This document shows positions 16,250 through 24,349 of a stretch of 64,000 bases of DNA, piece after piece. A program made the position numbers and the translations under genes. The notes beneath the pieces were generated by a model, which worked only from the letters and a program-made list of their open reading frames with translations, was not told where the DNA came from and made no database searches. The DNA lies in NCBI RefSeq assembly GCF_029490015.1, contig NZ_CP120468.1, positions 2,480,001-2,544,000 of the forward strand. Direction: 5' to 3'. The number at the start of each line of letters is the position of its first letter. Position 1 is the stretch's first letter. The stretch is from Halobaculum limi. GTDB taxonomy: Archaea; Halobacteriota; Halobacteria; Halobacteriales; Haloferacaceae.

Positions 16250-17110
16250 TTACGCGACGACCGTCCACGCGAGAAACACCGCGACGCCGCCGATAGCCGT
16301 GCTGGCGACAGCGTGGACGCGGAGGCGGTCGAGCAGTTCGTGCGCGTCGCCGTCGTGACTCAGCGAGTCGTGGACCTCGCTCCCGATCTCACACTCGGGG
16401 AGGAAATCCATCGCGACGTGGAGGAACACACCCGTCGCGAAGCCGAAGACGACGCCGCGGATCGGTGCGGAGGCGGGCAACGCGAGAAACGACGAGGCGA
16501 CGGCGGCGACGCCGACGCCCGCCGCGGGGAGGAGGACGGCCGTCCAGTCGCCGCCGCGCCCGGCGAATCGGTGGACCGCGGCGTACCCCGCCGGTCCCTT
16601 GTGCGAGACGATAGCGACGCCGAGCAACACGCCCAGTTCGGGCATGTTGCCGTAGATGATGCCGATGATGGCGCCCGCGCTGACGGCGTGTGCCGTCAAC
16701 TCGGCGAGCGTCCTGTCGATGGGCAACTGCATATGTGAGAGGCGGTGGCCGAGCGTGTGTGCGGCGTAGCCGACCAAGAGGCCGAGTGCGACGCCGAAGC
16801 CGCCGAAGACGGGGTGTTGGCCCATCGCTTGCGGGAGCAAGAAGACGGCTGCGCTGGTGATCATCGCACCGGCGGCGAGGCCGTACCCCCACACGAGCGT
16901 CCCGGTGTGCGTACTCGGGGTCCGTGCGCCGGCGTACCCCGCGACGGCCATCGCGCCGAACGCGAGCCACGCGATACCGAACAGTTTGACTCGGCCGGTG
17001 GTCAGCGCCAGCGCCGACGCCGCCACCAACACCGCTGTACTGGCAAGGCCCAACAGTCGGCCACGGCTCACACGATGGCGCACGCCGCCTTCGGTACTGA
17101 TATCCGCCAC
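16250..17110 (-). CDS. ZIP-family metal transporter
   Basis: A 286-residue protein with about eight membrane segments. ZIP hallmarks are the TM4 region (ELTAHAVSAGAIIGIIYGN) and the TM5 metal site (VAIVSHKGPAGYA, related to HNxPEG in other ZIPs). The last helices include GVFLHVAMDFLPE. It probably imports zinc, iron or manganese. The GTG at 17110 is the only suitable start near the N-terminus. A near-perfect inverted repeat lies directly upstream (17112-17139). Confidence 0.82.
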   Translation of the reverse strand: MADISTEGGVRHRVSRGRLLGLASTAVLVAASALALTTGRVKLFGIAWLAFGAMAVAGYAGARTPSTHTGTLVWGYGLAAGAMITSAAVFLLPQAMGQHPVFGGFGVALGLLVGYAAHTLGHRLSHMQLPIDRTLAELTAHAVSAGAIIGIIYGNMPELGVLLGVAIVSHKGPAGYAAVHRFAGRGGDWTAVLLPAAGVGVAAVASSFLALPASAPIRGVVFGFATGVFLHVAMDFLPECEIGSEVHDSLSHDGDAHELLDRLRVHAVASTAIGGVAVFLAWTVVA

Positions 17111-17111
17111 A

Positions 17112-17139
17112 TTGCTAACGAACGGATTCGAGTTAGTAA
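17112..17139 (-). promoter_or_regulatory. Inverted repeat before the ZIP transporter gene
   Basis: TTGCTAAC at 17112-17119 and GTTAGTAA at 17132-17139 form an 8-base inverted repeat (7 of 8 pairs) with a 12-base spacer. It lies 2-29 bases before the ZIP GTG. A metal-dependent repressor site is plausible; it might also be part of the end of the preceding sulfite-oxidase-like gene, whose stop is at 17163. There is no T-run to make it a clear terminator. Confidence 0.4.
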
Positions 17140-17162
17140 CTCCTCTGATCGGATGCGTTCGA

Positions 17163-18683
17163 TCACGGTCGGACCGTCCGACTCACGCGACCAGACGCCC
17201 CCGATGGGAACGGGTCGGTCTCCTCGCTCGGTTGCACAGTTCCGTCGCGTTCGATCGCGCGGACGACGACCTCGTGTTCTGCCTCGGCTTCGTACTCGTA
17301 GTGCCACCCGCGCCACGCGTCCGCGGCCTCGCCAGACACCGTCTCGGGGTCGTCCAGGTCGGCGTCGGCGGGCGTCGGGCCGGGCAGTCGCTCGGTGAGG
17401 TCGGCCTCGATCCACGTCTCGCCGCCGTCGGTCGACACCTCGACCGCGGAGACGCCCCGAGTGCCCGCGTAGGCGTGGCCGCCAACGGAGACGGTGCCGT
17501 CGTTAGTCTCGACGTGGTGAAGTTTCGCGACCGTCGAGACGGGACCGGTGCCGTGCCAGCCACGCTGTTCCCAGTAACCGGTCGCCTCTTCTTCGAGAAT
17601 CTCGATTTCGGTGATCCACTTGACGTTGATCTCACCCCAGTGTCCGGGGATGAGCGCCCGCACGGGCGCGCCGTGGCCCCGTGGGAGCGGCCGACCGTTC
17701 ATCCGGTACGCGAGGAAGCCGTCCTCCAGCGCTGACAACGGGAACTCCTCGTAGTAGTCGTCGGCCGCGTGCAACATCACACAACAACTGTCGCGGGTCA
17801 CGCCCGCCTCCTCCAACAGCGGCGCGATGGGGACGCCGGTCCACAGGGCCGTGTCGACTTTTTGTCCGTTCACCGGGTCGCCGACACACCGGAGCGTCTC
17901 GAAGCGGTGTTCGGCCGCGCGGTCGGTGACCGTGTCGAAGTCGAGGGCGAGTTCCTTGGTGACCGCTCCGGTGACGCGCAGCGACCACTCTTCGGGGTCG
18001 ACCTGCGGGTCGGCGGCGTTCTTGTCCACGACGTAGAACGACTCCGAGACGAGGGGGTCGGCGCCGGCGAGGTCGAACGACCGGTCGCTCGCCGTCGCGA
18101 GCAGTCGCTCGACGAGGGGGCTCCGCTCGACGGATTCGCCCGATTCACCGCCGCCTGTCGACCGGAGCGCCCGCGTTACTGGACCGAACCCGGCGAGACC
18201 GACGGCGGCCGCGGCGACGCCCGTCGCACGCAACAGGCCCCGACGAGCACCGTCGACGCCGGCGGTGGCGCGCCGCCCCGCGAGGCCGACGGTCGCGCCG
18301 CCGAACAGGCCGCCCACGACCGCGGCCCCGGGTGAGACGGCGATGACGAACGCGGCGACTGCCTGCACGAGGCCGACGAGGAACACCACCTCGGCGCGGT
18401 CGCGGTCAGCCCGTTCCCCGAACCAGAGGCCGAGGAGAGCGAGGCCGCCGAACAGCACGACAGACAGCAGCGCCGACCCAAGGACGAGTAACGGTTGGGA
18501 GGTGCTTCCGAGCCCCTGGATGCCGGCCGCGAGGACGGCGTCGGGCAACAGCAACAGGACCGTCTGCGCGACAGCGACGACCACCCACCGCGGCGAGAAG
18601 CCGACGACGAGGAACGTCCCTGCGGCGACGGCGACGCCGGAGGCGGCCGCGACCATGAGTCGTCGAGGGTCGGGATACTCCAT
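17163..18683 (-). CDS. Membrane-anchored sulfite-oxidase-like molybdopterin oxidoreductase
   Basis: A 506-residue protein. Residues about 10-170 contain five or six membrane helices. Residues about 205-375 form the oxidoreductase molybdopterin-binding domain with the Mo-ligating Cys266 in RCVGDPVNG and the cofactor contact GRPLPRGHGAPVRALIPGHWG. Residues about 390-490 resemble the Mo-co dimerisation domain (GTRGVSAVEVSTDGGETW). The orientation of the catalytic part and the substrate (sulfite, or a reductase role as in YedY) cannot be settled here. No heme domain is present. Confidence 0.87.
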   Translation of the reverse strand: MEYPDPRRLMVAAASGVAVAAGTFLVVGFSPRWVVVAVAQTVLLLLPDAVLAAGIQGLGSTSQPLLVLGSALLSVVLFGGLALLGLWFGERADRDRAEVVFLVGLVQAVAAFVIAVSPGAAVVGGLFGGATVGLAGRRATAGVDGARRGLLRATGVAAAAVGLAGFGPVTRALRSTGGGESGESVERSPLVERLLATASDRSFDLAGADPLVSESFYVVDKNAADPQVDPEEWSLRVTGAVTKELALDFDTVTDRAAEHRFETLRCVGDPVNGQKVDTALWTGVPIAPLLEEAGVTRDSCCVMLHAADDYYEEFPLSALEDGFLAYRMNGRPLPRGHGAPVRALIPGHWGEINVKWITEIEILEEEATGYWEQRGWHGTGPVSTVAKLHHVETNDGTVSVGGHAYAGTRGVSAVEVSTDGGETWIEADLTERLPGPTPADADLDDPETVSGEAADAWRGWHYEYEAEAEHEVVVRAIERDGTVQPSEETDPFPSGASGRVSRTVRP

Positions 18684-18783
18684 TCGTCCGGATCACGGAC
18701 TCGTCGCGTAAAGCGATACCGCGACCGGATCGGGGGGCGCGACCATCCGAACCGCTTTGTCGGCGTCGTCCGAATCGGTGCGT

Positions 18784-18957
18784 ATGAGCGACGCGGACGG
18801 ATCGGCGGCGAGCGAGGGAGGGGAAGCGACCGGCGAGGAGGTGAAGCAGACGCGCCCGTGTCCGTACTGCGGGTCGTCGATGGTCCACCGCCACTGCGAG
18901 TACGTCTGCCCCGAACACGGGGTCGTCTTCGACTGTTCAGACCCATTTTACGGGTGA
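18784..18957 (+). CDS. Zinc-finger microprotein (HVO_2523-like)
   Basis: A 57-residue protein with an acidic N-terminal half and four Cys in CPYCGSSMVHRHCEYVC plus a later Cys in FDCSDPFYG, so it is a likely zinc ribbon. It resembles the haloarchaeal HVO_2523 family of small zinc-finger proteins, as I recall it. Its place next to the crtB gene matches the arrangement I remember from Haloferax, where the neighbouring locus is phytoene synthase. The ATG at 18784 is chosen over an upstream in-frame start because of the GTATG context. Confidence 0.8.
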   Translation: MSDADGSAASEGGEATGEEVKQTRPCPYCGSSMVHRHCEYVCPEHGVVFDCSDPFYG

Positions 18958-18972
18958 GGTGCAGAACGGCTG

Positions 18973-18992
18973 GAAGCCCCTCGTGGGGTTTC
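18973..18992 (+). repeat. Short hairpin between the zinc-finger gene and crtB
   Basis: GAAGCCCC and GGGGTTTC flank a TCGT loop, forming an eight-pair stem with one G-T pair, 16 bases after the zinc-finger stop. It may be a terminator-like structure or a relic of an IS200/IS605-type end. The flanking sequence is somewhat A/T-richer than its surroundings, but no transposase remnant is visible. Confidence 0.4.
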
Positions 18993-19115
18993 AGCGAGGT
19001 CAAAATCGCAGGGTGCGAGCGCACCAACTGTTATAGTGTGGGCCGACGTACTATTCGGTATTCAAATGCGTGGACGGCACAGTGCTGACAGAGCGTGGGG
19101 TGCGCAGACGCAGCG

Positions 19116-20075
19116 ATGGTAGACGACGATCAGATCGCCAAGAGCAAGCGCATCCAGCAGCGCACGGGGAAGACCTTCCACTTCGCCACGCGGGTGCTCC
19201 CCGAACGGGTGCGTGAACCAACCTACATCCTGTACGCGTTCTTCCGCGTCGCCGACGAGATCGTCGACGGCGCGGAGACGGCCCCGCCAGACGAACAGCG
19301 ACGCGAACTCGACCGCCTCCGTGACGCCGCACTCGGCCGTATCGAGACGGACGACCCCGTGTTGTCGGCGTTCGCGGAGATGTGCGACGAACACGGCATC
19401 GCAGACGAGGACGTGGTGACGTTCATCGACGCGATGCGGTCGGACATCGACACCGAGCGCTACGAGACGTACGAGCAGTTGGAGGCGTATATGGACGGCT
19501 CCGCCTCCGCCGTCGGCCGGATGATGACGGCTGTGATGGAGCCAGAGGAACCCGAGGCCGCGTTGCCGCACGCGACGGCACTGGGTGAGGCGTTCCAACT
19601 GTCGAACTTCCTGCGCGACGTGCGCGAGGACATCGTCGACCTCGACCGCGTGTACCTCCCACAGGAGACGCTCCGCGAGTACGGCGTCACCGAAGAGCAA
19701 CTGAAGCGGTTCGAGTTCGACGAGCACGTCGAGTCGGTGATGCGCCACGAACTCCGACGGGCCGAATCGCTGTACAAGGAGGGCGTCGCGGGCATCAAGT
19801 ACCTCCCCGAAGACTGCCAGTTCGCGGTGTTGCTCGCGGCAGTGTTGTACGCCGAACACCACGCGGTCATCCGCGAACGCGGGTTCGACACGCTCTCGGA
19901 GACGCCCGAACTCGGCACGCTCCGCAAGGTGAAATTGTTCGCACAGACGCGCTGGGCGTGGTTCCGCTGTAAAGACCCCGAGACGGTGTTCCGGCGCGTC
20001 TCCTGTGTCGCGTACGGCGACAGCGAGACGAACCGTTCGGGCGCGGGACACGGCGACCGACTCCCAGCGCGGTAA
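19116..20075 (+). CDS. crtB: Phytoene synthase
   Basis: A 319-residue squalene/phytoene synthase. It joins two geranylgeranyl diphosphates to phytoene, the first committed carotenoid step. The first Asp-rich metal site is YAFFRVADEIVDGAE; the second is SNFLRDVREDIVDLDRVYLP. The start at 19116 gives the usual N-terminus (VDDDQIAKSKRIQQRTGKTF). It is convergent with the cruF-lyeJ-crtD operon and completes a bacterioruberin set. Confidence 0.93.
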   Translation: MVDDDQIAKSKRIQQRTGKTFHFATRVLPERVREPTYILYAFFRVADEIVDGAETAPPDEQRRELDRLRDAALGRIETDDPVLSAFAEMCDEHGIADEDVVTFIDAMRSDIDTERYETYEQLEAYMDGSASAVGRMMTAVMEPEEPEAALPHATALGEAFQLSNFLRDVREDIVDLDRVYLPQETLREYGVTEEQLKRFEFDEHVESVMRHELRRAESLYKEGVAGIKYLPEDCQFAVLLAAVLYAEHHAVIRERGFDTLSETPELGTLRKVKLFAQTRWAWFRCKDPETVFRRVSCVAYGDSETNRSGAGHGDRLPAR

Positions 20076-20134
20076 GAACGACCCATTTTCTCGACGCTCG
20101 ACTCCCGCAGGTCGCGAGTCACTCGGCTACTCGA

Positions 20135-21061
20135 CTACGCTCGTTGCCACAGTTGCCGCACCAGGTCGGCGTCGAACCGATCCGCACGGACCAGTCCCAC
20201 GCCGATAGCGGCGGCGACGGCGACCGCGAGTGGGTTCCAGAACCAGAGATTCACGCCGCCCCACAGGAGGACGAAACTCACCATGTCGTCGAGCATAAAC
20301 TCGCAGTCGGCGAGTCGCGAGCGGAGTGCCGCCCGGTCGAAGGCGGCGTCGAGGACGACCACGGTGACGGTCGCCGACAGCACCCACCCCGCGTAGTTGG
20401 AGAGGGGGACGCCGTAGAACCCCTCACCAGTCAGCACGCCGAGTGCGCCGACGTTCTCGACGCCGGTGTACGCCCAGAAGCCGAGTGCGACCGCGCCGGG
20501 GTCGAGCACCACGTCCAAGACGAGGACGAGGCCGATGACCGCGAGCAGACGGGTGAGCGTCCGCTCTGCGCGGTCGCCGAGCAACAACAGCGACAGCAGG
20601 TAGGCGTTCGCGACCAACGGGAGGAAGAACACCGGCAGTCCGAGCGGGACGCCGCCGAACTCCGGCCCAAGCGCCACGAGGTACTCGAACTCGCCGTAGG
20701 GCCACCCCGTCGAGATGCCGACGTACTCGATGGTGTAGGCGTACGCCGACAGCAGGGCGATACCCGCGAGTTCGCGCCGCCCCACGAGCGGTGCGAGGCC
20801 GACGACGAGCGGCGACCGCATCACGAGCGTTCCCAATAGGATCATCCCGCCGTTGAACGCCAGCGGGGCTAACGGTGTGCCCGCGAAGACGCCCTCGGCG
20901 CTGGCGACGAGGAGGATTACGCCCACGAGCGGGAAGACGACGGAGATGGTGACGCGGTTCTCGCGCACCAGTTCGTCGAGGCGGCGTTCTGCCTCGCGGC
21001 GGTCGCTCGGCATCGCCTCGCGGAGGCCGTCGAGTCGGCCGGTGCCGGTCTCGGGACTCAC
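20135..21061 (-). CDS. cruF: Bisanhydrobacterioruberin hydratase CruF
   Basis: A 308-residue integral membrane protein (DUF422/CruF family) with about seven helices. Family motifs are YAYTIEYVGISTGWPYGEF, VLDVVLDPGAVALGFWAY and FYGVPLSNYAGWVLSA. In haloarchaea CruF hydrates the C-3'',4'' ends to give bacterioruberin. The GTG start at 21061 overlaps the lyeJ stop by 4 bases. It is the last gene of the crtD-lyeJ-cruF operon. Confidence 0.9.
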   Translation of the reverse strand: MSPETGTGRLDGLREAMPSDRREAERRLDELVRENRVTISVVFPLVGVILLVASAEGVFAGTPLAPLAFNGGMILLGTLVMRSPLVVGLAPLVGRRELAGIALLSAYAYTIEYVGISTGWPYGEFEYLVALGPEFGGVPLGLPVFFLPLVANAYLLSLLLLGDRAERTLTRLLAVIGLVLVLDVVLDPGAVALGFWAYTGVENVGALGVLTGEGFYGVPLSNYAGWVLSATVTVVVLDAAFDRAALRSRLADCEFMLDDMVSFVLLWGGVNLWFWNPLAVAVAAAIGVGLVRADRFDADLVRQLWQRA

Positions 21062-21921
21062 GGCAACACCGCCTCCGGTGAGACGATGCGGGTGAGCGCG
21101 CCCATCGTGAGGACGGCCCCGACGACCGTGTTGATGGCGGGATACCACCAGTACGCCCGGTCGACTGCGATGCCCGACCAGTAGATGGCGAAGACGACGA
21201 CCGGATACGCGAGGAGGAGGAGGCCGATGCGGTTGTCGACGGCGGCGAACGCGACTGCAGAGGTGAGCCAGCAGGCCGCACAGTAGACGTACGTCCGCTC
21301 CTCACCGAGGACGGTCGCCGTCGTCCGGATACCCGCCGCACGGTCGGGGGCGATGTCGGGGATGGCCGAGAACGTGTGCATCCCCATCGCCCACAGCCAC
21401 GCGCCAACGAGCGCCGCGACCGGCGGGGCCGACCCGGTGAGGAGGGCGAACGCCGCCGCCCCCGGCAGGATGTACAGGCCGTTCGAGACGGAGTCGAGGA
21501 ACGGGGTCGTCTTGAAGCGGAACGGCGGCGCGGAGTACTGCGCACCGAGCAGGAAAAAGCCCGCCAGGAACGGCCACGCGGCCTGTGGCGTCACGAGGAA
21601 CGTTCCGAGGCCGAGGACGAGTGACCCGACGACGACGGCCGGGACGAGTGGGCCACCGTCGTAGCGGACTTCCTTTTCGTCTTTCTTGGGGTTCGCCTCG
21701 TCGACGTCGCGGTCGAACACGTCGTTGACGCCGTACAAGAACAGGTTTGCGGGGAGCAGGAAGTAGCCGAACAGCAGGAAGTTGGTCGGCTTGAACAACT
21801 CCGCCACGGTCGCAGCGCCGAAGGCGACGCCGACGACGACCGGCCCCGCGAGGTAGAACCAGAAGCGCGGGCGCGAGAGTTTCAGCAGGTAGCGGCCCCG
21901 TGCGGTGACGTCGGCGTACAT
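21058..21921 (-). CDS. lyeJ: Lycopene elongase/hydratase (UbiA-type prenyltransferase)
   Basis: A 287-residue membrane prenyltransferase with about eight helices. The first Asp-rich motif is NDVFDRDVDEANPKK; the second, AIPDIAPDRAAGIRT, follows the fourth or fifth helix. In haloarchaea the enzyme adds C5 units to lycopene to reach C50 carotenoids. It lies between crtD (4 bases upstream) and cruF (overlap). The operon order crtD-lyeJ-cruF equals that described for bacterioruberin synthesis in Haloarcula. Confidence 0.9.
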   Translation of the reverse strand: MYADVTARGRYLLKLSRPRFWFYLAGPVVVGVAFGAATVAELFKPTNFLLFGYFLLPANLFLYGVNDVFDRDVDEANPKKDEKEVRYDGGPLVPAVVVGSLVLGLGTFLVTPQAAWPFLAGFFLLGAQYSAPPFRFKTTPFLDSVSNGLYILPGAAAFALLTGSAPPVAALVGAWLWAMGMHTFSAIPDIAPDRAAGIRTTATVLGEERTYVYCAACWLTSAVAFAAVDNRIGLLLLAYPVVVFAIYWSGIAVDRAYWWYPAINTVVGAVLTMGALTRIVSPEAVLP

Positions 21922-21925
21922 ACGG

Positions 21926-23431
21926 TCAGTCGGACCCGGCCATCGTCTCGGCCGTGAGCAGTCCCGAGATGAGACACATCGGGACGCCGATGCCGGGCGT
22001 GGTGGTCGACCCCGTGAAGTAGAGGCCGTCGACCTTCGACGACTCGTGACCGGGGCGGAACGGTGCCGTCTGTCGGAGCGTGTGCGCGAGGCCGAGCGCC
22101 GACCCCTTCATCGAGTTGTAGCGGGCCGCGAAGTCGTCGACGCAGAACTCCTTCTCGTAGACGATGCGGTCGCGCAGGTCGACGCCCGTGTTCGCGGCGA
22201 TGTCGTCGAGGACGAGTTGGCGGTACTGACTGCGGAGTTCCGGCGTGTCCTCCAGGCCGGCCGCGATGGGGACGAGGACGAACAGGTTGGAGTGACCCTC
22301 GGGGGCGACGGTGTCGTCGGTCTTCGAGGGAACACACAGGTAGTACGCAGGGTCGTCGGGCCACGCGGGGTCGTCGAATATCTGCTCGAAGTGGTCGTCC
22401 CAGTCGGTCGGGAGGACGAGTGTGTGGTGTGCGAGTTCCTCTACGTCGCCTTCGACGCCCATGTACAGCAGGTACGCCGACGGTGCATAGGTTCGCGACT
22501 CCCAGTAGTCGGCGTCGTACTGGCGCTTCTCGGGCGCGAGCAGTTCCTGTTCGGTGTGGGCGTAGTCGGCGTCGCTGACGACCAGATCGGGGAGGTACGT
22601 GTCCGCGTCGTCGCCGCCCGTCTCGACTTTGAATCCGCCGCGTTTCCCCTTGATGGCGGTGACGGGGGCGTCCGTCTCGTAGGTGACGCCCAGTTCCGCG
22701 CCCATCTCGACGATGCCGTCGACGACGGCACCGAGGCCGCCGTCCGGGTAGTAGACGCCGAGGTTGAAGTCGACGTGACTCATCAGGTTGTACAGCGCCG
22801 GCGTGTTGTGCGGCGACCCCCCGAGGAACACGAGGGTGTACTGCATAATCTGCTGGAGTTTGGGGTGGTCGAAGTAGTCCTCGACGTGGTCTTGCATCGA
22901 CCCGATGAGCGAGAGGCCCCACGAGTAGCGGAGGACGTCTGGGTCGATGAAGTCCACGAGGTCGTCGCGGTGTTCGTACACGAAGTGCTCCATCCCGATC
23001 TCGTAGTTACGCTCGGACTTGCGGAGGTAGTCGTCGAAGGCGTCGGCCGCGCCCGGTTCGTACGACTCGAACGTGTTGCGGTTCGCGTCCAGATCCGGGA
23101 CCATGTCCACCTGGTCGCCGTCTTTGAAGAAGATGCGGTAGTGGGGGTCGAGTCGCGAGAGCGTGTAGTAGTCCGACGGTTCGCGGTCGAAGTGGCCGAA
23201 GAACGTCTCGAAGACGTCGGGCATCAGGTACCACGACGGACCCATATCGAAGCGGAAGCCGTCTTCTTCGAGGACGGAGGCCCGACCGCCGAGTTGTTCG
23301 TTCTTCTCGAGGAGGGTAACGTCCGCGCCGGCGTCGGCGAGGTAGCAAGCCGTCGAGAGGCCGCCGAACCCGCCGCCGATCACGACCACGTCTTCGCCAG
23401 CGAGCGAGGAGCGGTCACGAGGTGTTCGCAT
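21926..23431 (-). CDS. crtD: Carotenoid desaturase of the CrtI family (CrtD position)
   Basis: A 501-residue FAD enzyme. The N-terminal dinucleotide motif is VVVIGGGFGGLSTACYLADAG, followed by LLEKNEQLGGRASVLEEDGF. The C-terminal signature YFTGSTTTPGIGVPMCLISG is typical of phytoene desaturase-type enzymes. By operon position it is the carotenoid 3,4-desaturase CrtD; a CrtI (phytoene desaturase) role cannot be excluded. The long open upstream extension is not used: the ATG at 23431 precedes the FAD motif and lies 27 bases after a strong TATA box. Confidence 0.88.
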   Translation of the reverse strand: MRTPRDRSSLAGEDVVVIGGGFGGLSTACYLADAGADVTLLEKNEQLGGRASVLEEDGFRFDMGPSWYLMPDVFETFFGHFDREPSDYYTLSRLDPHYRIFFKDGDQVDMVPDLDANRNTFESYEPGAADAFDDYLRKSERNYEIGMEHFVYEHRDDLVDFIDPDVLRYSWGLSLIGSMQDHVEDYFDHPKLQQIMQYTLVFLGGSPHNTPALYNLMSHVDFNLGVYYPDGGLGAVVDGIVEMGAELGVTYETDAPVTAIKGKRGGFKVETGGDDADTYLPDLVVSDADYAHTEQELLAPEKRQYDADYWESRTYAPSAYLLYMGVEGDVEELAHHTLVLPTDWDDHFEQIFDDPAWPDDPAYYLCVPSKTDDTVAPEGHSNLFVLVPIAAGLEDTPELRSQYRQLVLDDIAANTGVDLRDRIVYEKEFCVDDFAARYNSMKGSALGLAHTLRQTAPFRPGHESSKVDGLYFTGSTTTPGIGVPMCLISGLLTAETMAGSD

Positions 23432-23453
23432 TGGACGAATTACACACCCGCGG

Positions 23454-23462
23454 CTTATAAAG
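23454..23462 (-). promoter_or_regulatory. TATA box of the crtD-lyeJ-cruF operon
   Basis: On the minus strand this reads CTTTATAAG, one of the clearest TATA elements in the window, centred 27 bases before the crtD ATG. The message should be leaderless. Confidence 0.75.
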
Positions 23463-23590
23463 AGTGGGCGGTCGAACCGCTGCCGTCCTCGTGTCTTCGA
23501 GAGGGTCGGACGCGACGAGTGTGACAGTCGTTCGGTAGTCGGACAGGTCACGCCCGCAACCACTACGTCGTCGCCAGTCCTTACTGGAGT

Positions 23591-24289
23591 ATGGACGAGA
23601 CTACCGTAGTCGTGACGGGCGCGACGCGCGGCGTCGGCCGTGCGGTCGCCGCCGCGTTCGTCGACGAGGGCGCACACGTCGTGATCTGTTCGCGAAACGC
23701 CGACGACGTAGAGCAGACGGTCGACGCACTCTCGGCGAACGGATCCGTCTCGGGCCTCCGTGCGGACGTCCGCGACGAGTTCGACCTCGAACGACTGATG
23801 GAACGGGCCGCCCGGGAGGGCGCACGCGACGGCATCGATGTCGTCGTCGCCAACGCCGCCGTCAACCACGGCACGCCTGGCGAGATGCCCATCGACGCCG
23901 AACCGTACAGCAGATTCGACGACACCGTCCGCACCAACGTGCGCGGCGTGTTCGCGACCGTGGAGGAGGCCGCACCGTACCTCACGGAAACGGCGCGCAT
24001 CCTCGTCCCCTCAGGATCGGTCGCCCGCGAGCCGAAGGCGGGGATGGGCGCGTACGCCGTCTCGAAGGCGGGCGCGGAGGCGGTCGTGCGCCAGGCGAAC
24101 GCCGACCTCGACGCGACGGCGCTCACGCTGGATCTCGGACTCGTGAACACCGCACTCACCGGAAATCAGGGTGGGCGCGACCCGGACGACGTCGCGCCGA
24201 TGTTCGTGTGGGCGGCGACCGACGCCGACCCCGACGAGTACGGTGGTGGCGTCGTCGGCCTGCGGGAGTGGAAGACGGCGACGCGATAG
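23591..24289 (+). CDS. Short-chain dehydrogenase/reductase
   Basis: A 232-residue SDR. It has the NAD(P) motif TGATRGVGRAVA at the start, NAA at about residue 95 (VVVANAAVN), the catalytic Ser in LVPSGSVARE and YxxxK in AYAVSKAG. The length is normal for a classical SDR. The substrate is unknown. It lies divergently from crtD and convergently with the DUF106 gene, with no operon partner. Confidence 0.88.
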   Translation: MDETTVVVTGATRGVGRAVAAAFVDEGAHVVICSRNADDVEQTVDALSANGSVSGLRADVRDEFDLERLMERAAREGARDGIDVVVANAAVNHGTPGEMPIDAEPYSRFDDTVRTNVRGVFATVEEAAPYLTETARILVPSGSVAREPKAGMGAYAVSKAGAEAVVRQANADLDATALTLDLGLVNTALTGNQGGRDPDDVAPMFVWAATDADPDEYGGGVVGLREWKTATR

Positions 24290-24349
24290 GCGTCGCCGCT
24301 ACTCGTCGGTGGGAGTGTCGAACCGAAAATCGAGGGTCGGCGGGCGTGG

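Noticed and set aside
19066-19122. An 18-codon frame just before crtB
   Set aside because: It is in a different frame from crtB, overlaps its start, lacks a TATA box at the right distance and shows no recognisable features.
23432-23869. N-terminal extension of CrtD by 146 codons
   Set aside because: The region before the ATG at 23431 contains a strong TATA box and overlaps the opposite SDR gene; the FAD motif starts just after 23431.
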